Assembly: GCA_911728435.2 (NCBI GenBank)
Contig: OU452202.1
Location: forward strand, 19,137,135 to 19,201,134
DNA from: Apoderus coryli
Taxonomy: Eukaryota; Arthropoda; Insecta; Coleoptera; Attelabidae
DNA length: 64,000 nt
Direction of reading: 5' to 3'
In this document: positions 1-10,962 of the stretch, piece after piece
Numbering within the stretch: position 1 is the stretch's first letter
How the letters are laid out: every line of letters starts with the position of its first letter
Position numbers and translations under genes: made by a program
The notes under the pieces: model-generated
What the model saw: only the letters and a program-made list of their open reading frames with translations
What the model was told of the DNA's origin: nothing
Database searches by the model: none

Positions 1-1202
1 TTTGCTATCTTCATTCGTTAAAAAATTAAAAGCAAATTTGTAGGAAAAACTATTATCAAAAATTCGCAACTTTCACAACTTTTAAACAAGTAGGCTTTGG
101 AAACAAACTTCAATTATATCTGTCAATAATAAAACTAATGGTTGCCAAATAGTTTTATCGTCAATGTGTGCATTTTATGTTAAATGTTTACGCATAACGA
201 AAAAGTTGACATGTTATTTGTCAATCCGATTGCAAACGAAGGACATTTTGGCAGTAACTTTGGTATGGTATTATTAACGGGCATTCAATTGCTCCATACT
301 TTTACTAAGGTGTTTTCTGCAGTGAAGTACATTTGCAATTTCTTCTGTGCTTCTCGAAAATGTGCCATTGCAGTTACGAGCAAATATGTTTTTCCAGCAT
401 GACGGAGGCGGCGCGGCGCTCCAAGCAAGAACTGCTAACACATAACTTAGAACATTTAAAGGAAAAAATTAGAATTGCATGCAATGAACTCTCAAGAGAA
501 ATGTTATGTAAGGCCTCAGGAAGAGAAGTAAGGAGGAGATAAGAGATAAGATAAGCGTTTACAACTAGAAGGTGGTCACATTGAAAATTTGTTGTAGTGA
601 TTGATTTCCTATAATTAATTAGTAGTAACCTATAATAGTATTACTATGTTTAATTCTGTGGTAATAATAGTTACTATTAAATAATATCATCTGTTTTTGT
701 AGTGTTTAATAAGTAATTATTATTAACAACCGATGGATAATATGTATCTTCTCTCTTGACTGAATAGCAAATGTTTGACTTATATTAGAAGTTATCATAC
801 GAATACTATTTGTCAGCCATTAGTTTAAGTATTGACAGATATAATTGCAGTTTGTTTCCAAAGCCTACTTGTGTAAAAGTTGTGACGGTTGCGAATTTTT
901 CATATTAGTTTTTTCAACAAATTTGCTTATAATTTTTTAACGAATGAAGATAGCACATTTTTTTCTTTACAAAAGTTGTTTAGAAAAATTAGCTCTTTTC
1001 AACTATGCAAAAATATAGGTATGTTTCTGAAAAAAAAAAAGTTGTTGACGTCATTTACTTCAGTTTCCAAACTTGGAAACAAAATGAAATATGGGTTAAA
1101 ATGGAGCTTACTTAATCTTATTTAAGAAACTCTTTTCCGAATTTTTCTATCGTTTTTCATTTTCTCATAACAGAGCTGGGACATCGAGTTTTGCTCACCC
1201 TG
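1..1202 (+). mobile_element. Tc1/mariner-superfamily element, left end outside the window
   Basis: A long inverted repeat defines this element. Bases 1-165 match the reverse complement of about 797-955, sharing the segment around AGGCTTTGGAAACAAACT. The right arm continues to a CACCCTG terminus at 1202 followed by TA, which is the expected Tc1/mariner target duplication. The right arm is about 400 bp, so the left end should lie about 240 bp before base 1. The interior (about 166-796) keeps only the C-terminal end of a transposase and is otherwise AT-rich noncoding sequence. It is a non-autonomous, internally deleted copy. The superfamily call rests on the TA flank, the CAGGGTG-type terminus and the transposase remnant. 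Confidence 0.75.
399..542 (+). pseudogene. C-terminal fragment of a DUF4817/Tc-like transposase
   Basis: The frame includes NLEHLKEKIRIACNEL and KASGREVRRR. These align by eye with the transposase tail at 53024-53218 (NVEHLKQKIRDARANI, KASTREVRRKLDKCLEVAEG). This helical tail follows the DDE domain in insect DUF4817-type transposases. The catalytic core is absent here, and the frame stops 11 codons earlier than the 53-kb copy. It lies between the inverted repeats of its element. It is not functional. Confidence 0.7.
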
Positions 1203-3009
1203 TACATCTACTTTCTAAATAAATTAAAAGAATGTACGCAAGATCATAAAAAATAGAAAATACAACATAAGAAATACCCCATTTGTATTTGTAAACATCC
1301 CCTTGTACTTGTATTGATAGCTAGTTGGACCGCATTGCCAACGTTTTTTTATTCTATCTTTATTCAATTGCCTACATAGGTATTATGTTTAACCAAATAA
1401 GTGGTTGAAATATTATAAAGATTTTCGAATTGTGGTTTTTAAATTTAAATATTGTAATACATAGCTCCATCAGTTATAGTAGTTATTTTCTAGTTTGTGT
1501 TCTACTGTTATTTAATTTATACAGAAAAAGAAGTGCCTGCTTGTAACTGTGTGTTTTGTCGAATTTTTAGCTTGATAAAGCGGAAATAAATCCGCGAAAC
1601 TTGAGCGTATTTCTTATTTTGCGCTTAAACCCACCACTCCTTATGCAAGTATAATCATAACGGGCACGAACTTCTGAACATGAATTAATTGTAAATTTTG
1701 TACATAATCAGACAAATTGTTATTTATGTGAGAAATTATTTTTATGTGTATCGATAACATCTACACAACTGTCAAAGTTGGATTCCTATGAATTGATTTT
1801 GGTATTTATTGGAAAATCTACCTTTCCGATTGGCTGCCATGTAGATTGTTTTAATTTAAAATAATAATATTTTGTGATATTAAAATATACAAGGTGTTTC
1901 TAAAAAAGTTCTCAAAATTTGTGAGTGAATTGGGGACGTCTAATCATGAAAAAAACCTAAATTACAATTTTTCGAAAAGTCCTTATTGACAAAGAAACAG
2001 GGTGTTAAAGATGACTGCCTGAGGACGATTTTTCTGAAATATTTTCGAAACGAGTAAAGTTGAATTAATCATATGTAGCATATTTATTCACCTAGTTAAA
2101 TGTCGTAAACTAACAAAATTTATTACAAAAGGATGACCATAGACGGGTAAACCGGGGGACCCTTGCCTTAATTATAACTTTTTTCCTTGTGACTTTTATT
2201 TATTTTGTGTCCAAAATGTGATAAAAAAAGTAAAAAAAGGCATACTTCTTTTTCTCGAAAAACTTAAGGTTTTCGAGAAATTCGAGTTTATTATTTCTGA
2301 ACATCTTTTCTTAACAAAATTTTTTCGTAACTGCTAGAAATCAAGCACTTAACTGGTGGAATTTTTTTTTTTTTAATTTTTCGAAATTAAAATTATGCCA
2401 CAAATTAGTTTCTATCCCAGCAGGGCTGAACCCCAGAAGATAAAGTTTCAACTAAAAAAATTTCAGCCTTTTTCAGCTCTCGTTCCGTCGATCCGGGGAC
2501 ACACTGTATATCTGTATTTTTCATCTCTATAATGCTAACACCATTTATTATGTATTTATACACAATCCTTTAAAAAGAAAAGAATGATTGAAAAGAGGAA
2601 ATTAAACCTCGAAACGTTGCTGACTTTTACATAAAGTGTTGCAACTTTATTTCATCCTTTTACCCACGAGCTCCACAGTGAAATATATATCTACAGGACA
2701 CGAAATATTTAAAAAAAAAATATGTATATATAGGTAGTATAAATAAAGCTAGCCTGTACCGTGTCAAACCCCTTGTATCATCCATATAATGCAAATGCTG
2801 CGAAACATTAATAATTTGTTTTTAATTAACTTGGTATGTTGTGGTGGTTTTCGTACGCGTTAATGTTTAGCATTCAAATATGCGCATTAGTGGTTTCAAT
2901 AAAAATCCACATTCAGTATAATCATAGGTGTCTGCGTAGTTATGTTATTACAGGGTGAATTACACAACAACGACCCGTCGATCGGAAATGTTCTGTTTTC
3001 ATAATGAAG

Positions 3010-3010
<1 letters not shown>
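1203..3010. other. Non-coding, fragments of repeat ends
   Basis: No coding sequence is seen. Terminal-like motifs (AAGGTGTTTCT near 1890 and ACACACTGTA near 2504) suggest an eroded DNA element of about 620 bp, but its inverted repeats cannot be aligned convincingly. Two stem-loop motifs ending in GAAAC lie at 1571-1600 and 2585-2615 and are described in the findings. Confidence 0.5.

Positions 3011-3012
<2 letters not shown>

Positions 3013-3043
<31 letters not shown>
3013..3043. repeat. (AAT)n microsatellite, 3' tail of a LINE
   Basis: About ten AAT units sit directly next to the 3' end of the minus-strand LINE. Read on the minus strand they form a (TTA)n tail after the 3' UTR. Shorter AAT/TTA runs beside other LINE fragments (42871-42886, 52674-52690, 56678-56694) show the same habit. 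Confidence 0.8.
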
Positions 3044-3044
<1 letters not shown>

Positions 3045-3339
3045 GGCCTTTATTGAGGATACAAAATACAAAAAAAAAAAACAATTATAAATATAACATA
3101 ACAAAACTAGTGTGATTTTTTTTTACATTTTCCCAAGTTTATATCCCCAAAGGGCGAGATTCAGTGCTGACTACTAAGTAGCCGCCTGTTCAGCTAACCC
3201 AAATAACCCTAGCCTAACTTAACCTAAGAACATTAGACAAACATATAGGACAAATCTTATCTTAATCAAGTATTATAAATATGTAAATATGTACTTCCAC
3301 ATTGTACAATAATAATTGAGGCACATCAAATTAGAGTGA

Positions 3340-6051
3340 TCACACGCTCCTTTGGATATTAAATAAATACTTGGATAAATTATTCTTGAACTGCCCAATA
3401 CTTTTAGATTTCCGGATATCAATTGGCAAATCATTTACAATGCGAGTGACGTTATACGAATATGACCTCTTAAACAATTCTTTGGAATGAGTTGGTGGAG
3501 TCAGTGTTCCCTTAAACCTAATGTTAATATTGTGCACATCAGTGCGAAACTTGATTTTGGCGAACAAATATGGAGGCGTTTTGTTATGTAGAACGTTAAA
3601 ATAAAGACAAGCACTGTGTAAGTGACGGCGATTCTTCATACTCAACCATCTCACCTCCTCCAGCCTTCCACTTAAGCGATCATACTTTCTTATACCAAAT
3701 ACAAGACGCAGACAGCTGTTCTGTAATTTCTGTATTCTACCACAATCAATACTTGTAAGGCAAGAATTATAGACGGAATCACAAAAATTAAAATGCGATA
3801 AAACATGGGATTCACATAAGGCAATTTTTGTGCGTCTAGTTAAAAGATGGCGATTGTGGTAGATTGACCTCAAATTCATATATGCCTTTCTCAAGCAATG
3901 GTTAACATGTGCAGTGAAACGCAGATTTTGGTCCATGTATAGTCCCAAGTTTCGAACACAGTCCTTGAATTCAACCACTTTACTTTGAATTTTTATATGA
4001 TTGCAGTGATCTGATAGAAATGTACCCGTGTTACTCTTATTACCAAACACAATTGCTACCGTTTTAGCAGCATTTAGTAACAAGCAATGTTTTTCAGATA
4101 TAAGCTGTAAGTTGCTGAGATCATTATTAATTTTTTCTACAGCTTGCAAATGCTCAGAGGTAGTAAACGACATATAAATTTGTGTGTCATCTGCAAAAAA
4201 GTGCTGGTAACAATTTTTGACTGAAGAAGGAAATTGTGACACGTACATTAAATAAAATAAGGGTCCTAAAACTGAGCCTTGAGGAACTCCCTTTAGAATA
4301 GTGGCGATATTTGAGAATATATTGTTATATGTAACTGCCTGTTTTCGATCCTGTAAATAATTACGCAATAGTTCTGAAGCGCCGGGACCCACTCCAAGGT
4401 AATGCAATAAAGCCACAAACATTTTATGATCCAACGTGTCAAAAGCCTTGGAGTAGTCCAGCAAAACAAGAACTGAGATTTTATTTTGATCTATAGCTCT
4501 GAAAATGTCATCAGTAATTGTGAGCAGGGCGGTACAACAACTGTGGTTTTTCTTAAATCCAGATTGGTTAATTGGAAGAATTTTATTTTTATTTAAGTGT
4601 ACTAGAAGTTGATTTTGTATAACTTTTTCTAGGATCTTTGAAAAAGTAGGTAGAATACTGCTAGGACGCAAGTGATTAAACGAAGATGGATTTGTTTTTT
4701 TAGGAATGGGGATAACCTTGGCAATCTTCCATTCAGATGGAAATTCTGACTGACGGAGGCAGCAATTTATAACGTGAGTTAAATACGGCAAAATAAATGG
4801 AACACATAAAGTTATTGTGTCAATATTTATGCCGTCCCAGCCTACAGCTTTACTTTTAATAGTTTTAATTATATTTAAAATGTCAACTTCATCAACGAAA
4901 GTGAACTGAAAGGCAGGTGATAAATTATGTAATTGATTATTTTTATAGAAATTTACCGTATCAATATCTGGATGAATTGTCGGAATTGATGTTAAGAAAT
5001 AGTTATTAATATCATGCACATTACTAAGCGGCAATGGCAATTCAGTAGTGCGTTTTGTAATATTTAGATTTCCAAGTGTTTGCCACATATTTTTTTGGGA
5101 AGGATTAGATAATTTCTGTGCGAAGTACGATTTCTTTTCTCGCTTAATGGCAACTGTCACCATGTTTCTAAATTGCTTGTACCTCTCCCAATATGAAAGG
5201 TTTTTTGTTTTTTTAAAATTTGAAAGCAACTTATTACGATCTTTTATCATAGCACGTATATTTGGAGTAAGCCAAGGTGAAAAAGGTTTGGTAACCCTGT
5301 ATGTATTAAAAGGAGCATGGATATTCAACAGGGCTGTGATATTTGTGGACATGAAGTTGACTTTCTCATTAATATTCTGGATGTCATAAATATTTCTCCA
5401 TGGAATAGATTTCAGATCATCCGAGAACTGAGCGTAGTTAAAATAACGAAAATCGCGAGAAGTTTTATAGGAAATACCTTTATTTGGCGTGGTTATGTTA
5501 AGGATGCAACAAATTAACTCATGGTCTGAGACATGTGCAACAGTCTGTACTTCCACATTAATACCATCCTCTTCACTCGATATCATATAGTCAATTAAAG
5601 AACTAGTATTTTTGGTTATTCTAGTTGGCTCATTGACAAGTTGAAACAAATTCAAACTGGCGAGAATGTTCTTAACATATTCTGCCTCCAGACTATCGTG
5701 TTTTGTGAGATCTATGTTAAAATCGCCCATGCAGTACAGTTGCTCAACGACACTATTAAGATCAACAAGTGTACTCTCAAATACATTTAAAAAATTCATA
5801 TAGTTCGATGAGGGTGGTCTGTATACAACTCCGATCGCCGTAACTACACGATTAAATTTAATTTTAATCCAAAGCTGCTCAATATCATGAGTGCTATCTA
5901 AGCCTACAAATTCAAAACATGACTTCAGATAAAACCCAACTCCTCCACCCCTACCATTAATTCTGTCACGTCTAACAAATTGATATCCACGAATTATCAG
6001 CTGTTCGTCAGAGATCCCTGCATGTAACCAAGTCTCCGCCACTCCAAACAC
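3340..6051 (-). CDS. LINE ORF2: endonuclease/reverse transcriptase
   Basis: The open frame is 903 codons. Residues 1-185 are an APE-type endonuclease, with ETW at 6-8, RRDR followed by a GRGGGV loop at 27-37, the metal-binding GDFN at 109-112 and the catalytic SDHE near 175. Residues about 390-680 are the reverse transcriptase, with the finger region around WKIAKVIPIPKK, motif A LLDYSKAFDTLDH (530-542), GVPQGSVLGP (588-597) and the catalytic FADD box (619-622). The C-terminus (about 700-903) carries the LQN-CLRLVFG and RRHLHSACL pattern seen in CR1-type elements. The annotated start is a GTG inside the frame, so the true N-terminus lies upstream and is cut by a TAG at 6103-6105. All catalytic motifs are intact, so the copy is relatively young, but it is probably dead because of its 5' end. 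Confidence 0.88.
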   Translation of the reverse strand: MFGVAETWLHAGISDEQLIIRGYQFVRRDRINGRGGGVGFYLKSCFEFVGLDSTHDIEQLWIKIKFNRVVTAIGVVYRPPSSNYMNFLNVFESTLVDLNSVVEQLYCMGDFNIDLTKHDSLEAEYVKNILASLNLFQLVNEPTRITKNTSSLIDYMISSEEDGINVEVQTVAHVSDHELICCILNITTPNKGISYKTSRDFRYFNYAQFSDDLKSIPWRNIYDIQNINEKVNFMSTNITALLNIHAPFNTYRVTKPFSPWLTPNIRAMIKDRNKLLSNFKKTKNLSYWERYKQFRNMVTVAIKREKKSYFAQKLSNPSQKNMWQTLGNLNITKRTTELPLPLSNVHDINNYFLTSIPTIHPDIDTVNFYKNNQLHNLSPAFQFTFVDEVDILNIIKTIKSKAVGWDGINIDTITLCVPFILPYLTHVINCCLRQSEFPSEWKIAKVIPIPKKTNPSSFNHLRPSSILPTFSKILEKVIQNQLLVHLNKNKILPINQSGFKKNHSCCTALLTITDDIFRAIDQNKISVLVLLDYSKAFDTLDHKMFVALLHYLGVGPGASELLRNYLQDRKQAVTYNNIFSNIATILKGVPQGSVLGPLFYLMYVSQFPSSVKNCYQHFFADDTQIYMSFTTSEHLQAVEKINNDLSNLQLISEKHCLLLNAAKTVAIVFGNKSNTGTFLSDHCNHIKIQSKVVEFKDCVRNLGLYMDQNLRFTAHVNHCLRKAYMNLRSIYHNRHLLTRRTKIALCESHVLSHFNFCDSVYNSCLTSIDCGRIQKLQNSCLRLVFGIRKYDRLSGRLEEVRWLSMKNRRHLHSACLYFNVLHNKTPPYLFAKIKFRTDVHNINIRFKGTLTPPTHSKELFKRSYSYNVTRIVNDLPIDIRKSKSIGQFKNNLSKYLFNIQRSV

Positions 6052-6419
6052 ATCAAAGCTCTGAGCAACAATTAAATCAGTGATATAGTGTATGTTCGGC
6101 AGCTACACTTTCGAACGAAGACAGCAGATTCCAAGGACACTTTCATGAGGTTTCAACAGAAATCATCTTATCTCTCAAAGGGAAGTAGAGCTTTCTAGGT
6201 GGCCCCTAAACAATTTTATTGTGTTTCTAATTATTCAAAATAATGCAGATGGATTAACAAATATTTTCACATTAATTTCCTTTGTCCTCAATTTTTCGAT
6301 TGATTTTTTGAATATAAGTATAAGAACTTCACAGTATTCTAGTTAAAAGTTGCATAAAAGAAAAAAACATTTATGTCAGAACTGAAACCAAGATCTCCTA
6401 ACTACTTTGGGATTAAATT

Positions 6420-6600
6420 GTATAACAATTTATTAATTATTATAATTGTATTATTTTTATTATTTCCAATAAACTAACCTAACAAACTAACTACTTTATT
6501 CAAATATTAGAAAAAAAATATTGCCAGAGTTAGGATTCGAACCCGGGACCTTCCGCAACCAAAGCGCACGCTCTATCAATGACGACACAAACGCTTATCA
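6420..6600 (-). repeat. tRNA-Ala-derived SINE, copy 1
   Basis: On the minus strand the unit carries a degenerate tRNA (6590-6521) with a perfect B box, GGTTCGAATCC, near 6533-6543, and an A-box-like TTGATAGAGCG. After it come about 100 bp shared with the other copies, including TAGTTTATTGG and AAATAATA. The anticodon region is altered (GGTTGCGG). It cannot fold as a proper tRNA, so this is a SINE head and not a tRNA gene. Confidence 0.75.
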
Positions 6601-7951
6601 AATTACATACATACAGATACACAGACAGACTGATTTCCATCTGGAAATGGTCTTAATCGTCTCAGGGGACTTTCCCTATGGGTAGGGAAAGTAGAAAAGT
6701 ACTCTTGGCATAAACGGCTAGGACGTACCGTGTATGAGAAAAATCTATTTCAACATTGAATTAGATCTTTCTTTACCTAGCTCTGACAGTCTAGTTACTA
6801 CGGCATGAAAAGTCAAATTGAGATATTTTTACGGAAACTGTTCTTCTGTTAGTTTTCTGCGTACAATATAATAGAGTGTGACTTAATCAATAAATGGGTT
6901 TGATGTTGCCCACTAATGAAAAATACGCGGAATGCAAAGCAAAATTTTCTCATGCTCGATGAGCCGAAAAATTTCCAAATAGAAAACAGCCTGTTTATAG
7001 CATGCCAAAGGTTTTGACAAAAGGGATCAGTGATCCCCAAAAAAACAGTACATAGGAGGCATGCTGAATTGAGGGAAGAACGAAAGTATAACACAACGGT
7101 AGAATATGAAATTAGGGTTCGTAGTACAGTGTATTCAAACATTTCAAAATCTACCATAGGTTAGAAAAGTGTTTGAAAGTCTCAAATGTGTGAATGAGGA
7201 AACTACTTTTGCGAAGAATGAAGTTTCCCATAACACAAATAACACTAAGTAGCGAATTATTAACAAAACACTTTACAAAGAATTGAACATCAAACTAGTT
7301 GCGAGCAAGTATTGCGCGTTTCCACTCATGATATTTTTAAGGGAAAGCGGTTTTTGACTTTCCACAAAGGGAAATCTGACTAACGGAGTCTTGAAAATGG
7401 CACTGATGACGTTTAGAGTAATACAAACTGATCCACTATATACTATATTCATTTCATAAAGGCGATTACTACGTTAAATAATGTGCTCACCTTGTTAAAG
7501 CGTGTCTATAACAACTCGTATGGAGTTACGGGATTATATAGAGTTTTGAAGTTGTTTCTAAAGTTCTAGTATGTAGGTTTGTTTGCAGTTGAAATGTGGA
7601 ACCGGTATATGAAAGTTAGGAGTATATCTAAATATTTTGAGTTGCATATCCCTGAATTAACCGGCAAATAAATGATTTACAAGACAAAGCTCTATGAATA
7701 AATTATAATTATTGTCTAAAATAACCTTCCTGACATTTGCAATTAATTATTAAAGCAAACTGAGTATGCTAGAGACAGTGAAATCTACCGAGACTGTTAA
7801 TAAATATGTAGATACAAGTAAATTACCAAAAAAACTCAATTTAGATTTGAGAGTTGTTTAGAGAACTGATTGGAGTTCCTGACGATTTTAAAGGTTTTTG
7901 AAAAATATCGTCTTTTATTTGTTATTTGTGGATAATAATAATAGGCGTCAC
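6601..7951. other. Non-coding, one dispersed repeat fragment
   Basis: Bases about 6600-6690 share CATCTGGAAATGGTCTTAAT and the CAGACAGAC-rich lead with 13940-14000, so they belong to a dispersed repeat also found at 9840-9925 (inverted) and 20155-20275. The rest is AT-rich, and I recognise nothing in it. Confidence 0.5.
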
Positions 7952-8157
7952 TATAATAAATATGATAATAATTTCAAAAATGCATGAAAATGGAAACAGG
8001 ATGCACAAAAATTCTGACACACTTCTTGAACAGAGTGAAAACATGTGACGAATATAATAAATATGATAATAATTTCAAAAATGCATGAACATGGAAACAG
8101 GATGTACAAAAATTCTGACACACTTCTTGAAAAGAATGAAAATATCTGACGAATATA
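7952..8157. repeat. Direct tandem duplication, 101-bp unit
   Basis: Two adjacent units (7952-8052 and 8053-8157) start with TATAATAAATATGATAATAA and share ATTCTGACACACTTCTTGAA. Every matched landmark is offset by exactly 101 bases. Only a handful of substitutions separate the units, so the duplication is fairly recent. Confidence 0.9.
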
Positions 8158-8937
8158 GCATTTTCACTAATGATCTGGACCCATTTTTACTGAGATTTAA
8201 AAACGATTCAAGGTCACGTTGATTGCTTTTGTCTATATGAATACACTGGTGAAAATTCAATGAGTTTCACAAATGTAAATTGTTAATAATTGCTTCTCTA
8301 AATTAACCAAAAATCACGTTTTAAAAATCGTAAGAATTTGTCTCCATTTAAGAAGTCAAAGAAGTATGACCCAATCATGATATCTCTGACTATAGCACCA
8401 AAAATGTTAACACTCCACACTCAGTACGAAACTGATTTTTATTCTCGGTATTACGATACTACTACTACGGTAATGGAAATTTGCAAGCAGTTTGGTTGAT
8501 ACCACCCTGATGGGTGTCTCCGGAGAATTTCTGGGGATAAACTCTGGATGCCAATAGACAATTTGAAAAACATTCACCAAAATTGTTAATATCATGTTAA
8601 CATTTTCTTCCACAGAATACAATCTTTTAAATATGACTGTGTAAATGTGGCATAATTTGACATAAACGAATTATTTTGCACTACACGGCCTTATTAATAT
8701 AATTAGTTACGAAACTAGATTTGTTACTTTGTCAGACCCAGAGCTTAATTGATACTTCAAGCTACAAACGATTAATACAAATTATAAATCCATTGGCGTA
8801 ACAATAAAAAATGGCTTATAATGGGGCATGTTTTTTGACTTTTAAAATTAATATCTAGTTAACTATGCATTTTAGAGCAAACAAACCTCATATCAAAATC
8901 ATTTAATAAGATGTCTGAATCGAAAGCAAAAATAATA
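8158..8937. other. Non-coding, nothing recognised
   Basis: AT-rich sequence with no coding pattern, repeat end or RNA gene that I can support. Confidence 0.4.
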
Positions 8938-9000
8938 TCTAGGGTGTTCCATTTAAAAAAACCGTTTGATATGCTACGGGATAATGTAACACCCTGTATA
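8938..9000. mobile_element. Micro-MITE with CAGGGTG-type ends
   Basis: A unit of about 60 bp has perfect 8-bp inverted ends, AGGGTGTT (8941-8948) and AACACCCT (8988-8995), and ends beside TA. The left end reads GGGTGTTCCATTTAAAA, a sequence that recurs in similar very short units near 23256, 30489, 41200, 49806, 58284 and 63349. It has no coding capacity and was presumably moved by a Tc1/mariner-type transposase. Confidence 0.55.
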
Positions 9001-10029
9001 AATGGCACCTATTTTAGAATGTAGTCCTAATAGGTCTACAAAATTAGACGTTGAAAACATTTTGAAAATCTGAATAGTTTTGCCACAGTAGACTGTTGCG
9101 TCTAGCCTGACTCACCCTGTATAAAAGACATTTTGTGGAGTAGATCGTTTGATTTTTAATAATGAACAATTAAAAAAAAACTCTTTCGCCTTATAAGTGT
9201 ATTATGTAAAGTACGGAACTGAACACTATTGCTTTTCATCATCGCTACTAAAATTTAAAATAATCTACATAGCTGCTAAACGTAACTAGCTATATATACC
9301 TAGTAGTGATACTGCTATTTACCTTACCTAGCAGTTAAGCAAAATGAGTCGAAAATAATTAAATTTGTAAAGCTTGCATCGTCCTTGTATTTTCTTTGCT
9401 AAAAATATAGGCAGCATTTTCCTTATTCCAGTAGCGTTTCCTTATGTTAAAAAACATGACATTTTATTTTACTCTATTTTAATTTGAAATGTCTACAGTG
9501 TGTCTTCGGCTTGTTTGGAATTTAAGCTCCTGCTTCATTTGAAAATAATTTGTGACGTAATCTTAGATTCGAAAAATCATGGAAGGCTTTGAAATTTTCA
9601 AAAAACTATACTATACCAAACATGTCATAAAGAAAGTTTGAGTAGGTGTGTAAAATTTGAAAATCCTAGGTCTATTAATTTTTGAACATTTTTTTTATCG
9701 GAAATGTGCAAAAAGTGCACTTTAGGCAAAATAATTACAAAATACAAAAAATATCAAACAAATTTCATTTTACTACTATTACTGCATTTTACTTTCCCGC
9801 ATATGGAAAGGATTGTGAACGTAAAAAAAAATGTTTGAGATAAATTTTGGTATACTCGTATGAGTATTGGGGGAGCCCTATAGGATCAACCCATTAGTTT
9901 TTGGTTTCGTTTAAGCCCTGTGATAGGGGTGGGCAAAACCGCTAAATTTTTAATAGCAGCAGCCGCAGGTCGAGTGATACATCTCTTTAAAGCATTTTTT
10001 ATCTGCTTTACAGCGTTAGGTCACTTTTG

Positions 10030-10370
10030 ATATTTGCCCCCCTTATTCTCGAGAAACTTGAGTTTAAAATTTCACTAGTTTTGTAGTTGAAACCTATCTT
10101 ATTAGGATTATAATACAATAATTTGAAAGAGGGTTTTGTAGCGTCATTGATATAGCGTGCGCTTCGCATGCTGAAGGTTCTGAGTTCGAATCCCGGCTCT
10201 GGAAATAATTTTTTTTCTAATTCTTGAATGAAATAGTTAGTTTCTAACGTTAGTTTATTGGAAATAATACAATTATAATAATTATTATTATTAAAATTCT
10301 GTTTAGTTACGCAGGTCATATATTTTTGATTATATTATATCGTGTCGGGAAAGTTTTGGGGTGATACAAT
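10030..10370 (+). repeat. tRNA-Ala-derived SINE, copy 2
   Basis: The tRNA-like head is at 10141-10204. It contains TTGATATAGCGTGCGCTTCG, anticodon loop TTCGCAT (Ala-CGC) and B box AGTTCGAATCC. The body contains TAGTTTATTGGAAATAATA. It continues to GTGTCGGGAAAGTTTTGGGG near 10366, an ending also found in inverse orientation at 42140-42160. The upstream leader TTTAAAATTTCAC is shared with the copies at 14055, 32660 and 42910. Confidence 0.75.
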
Positions 10371-10599
10371 CGATATTTTAATTTATTCTATCCTAAATTT
10401 GCACAGTATTCATTTGGCGACCTGAATTCTTTACAGGCAGCTCGAATTTCTTCCATATTCATTGTTTGTATCAGGTATGAAAGTAATCGGACTATTTGGA
10501 AAGACAAAAAAGTATACTTGTCAAAATGTTAATAAAATACAATTATTAGTATTAAATAATAGCTTTTAAAAAAGTTTAAAAGTTTTGCTGGCGCTGTAT

Positions 10600-10920
10600 T
10601 CAATTTGTTATCCTAACTCCTAGTGTTAATTGAAAATGGGTTTCTTGGCATTCAGTCAGTAGGTGTTTCCTTGATCGTGTTGTATTGCAGGTGTTACATT
10701 TGGGTCTATCGGATTTGGTGATCATGAATTCATGGGTGAGCTTTGTGTCACCTATTCTGAGTCTTGTAATAACGACTTGTTGGTGCCGTTGTCTCGGTGT
10801 AAACCTCTTATGTTTTCGTACACGTTTTTGGATTCGTATAGCTTTGATTGCCATTGGTTCCACATGTTTTGATATTTTTCTTACGAATTTTGTTTGATGA
10901 AGACATTGATGTATGTGCGA
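10600..10920 (-). pseudogene. LINE RNase H / C-terminal fragment
   Basis: The frame at 10863-10600 reads QVVITRLRIGDTKLTHEFMI and then CNTC and KHLLTECQETHF. This is the conserved region after the RNase H domain of Jockey/R1-type LINE polymerases, whose pattern is RLRIGHTxLTH, then a Cys-x-x-Cys pair, then HxLxxC. A neighbouring frame just upstream reads MWNQWQSKL, so a frameshift lies near 10810. It is a short dead fragment inserted inside the transposon spanning 9496-11974. Confidence 0.7.
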
Positions 10921-10962
10921 TTGAATTGAAAATAATAAAGGAACAAAAAATTATTTAATTCA

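Larger units (their letters stand above)
3011..6170 (-). mobile_element. CR1/Jockey-superfamily non-LTR retrotransposon, 5'-truncated
   Basis: This LINE copy consists of a tail (3013-3043), a 3' UTR of about 300 bp (3044-3339), and an endonuclease-reverse transcriptase ORF running up past 6051. The same frame continues beyond the first GTG/ATG-like start, through LPNIHYITDLIVAQSFDV, up to an in-frame TAG at 6103-6105. Beyond that stop the segment GICCLRSKV still resembles the beginning of a LINE endonuclease. A further stop lies about 30 codons above. No ORF1 is seen, so the copy is 5'-truncated or rearranged near 6170. There is no RNase H domain, which fits the CR1 group better than Jockey proper. 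Confidence 0.8.

Noticed and set aside
10141..10204. tRNA-Ala gene
   Set aside because: A and B boxes and anticodon loop resemble tRNA-Ala, but the acceptor stem does not pair and the same degenerate head occurs in four repeats. It is a SINE head.
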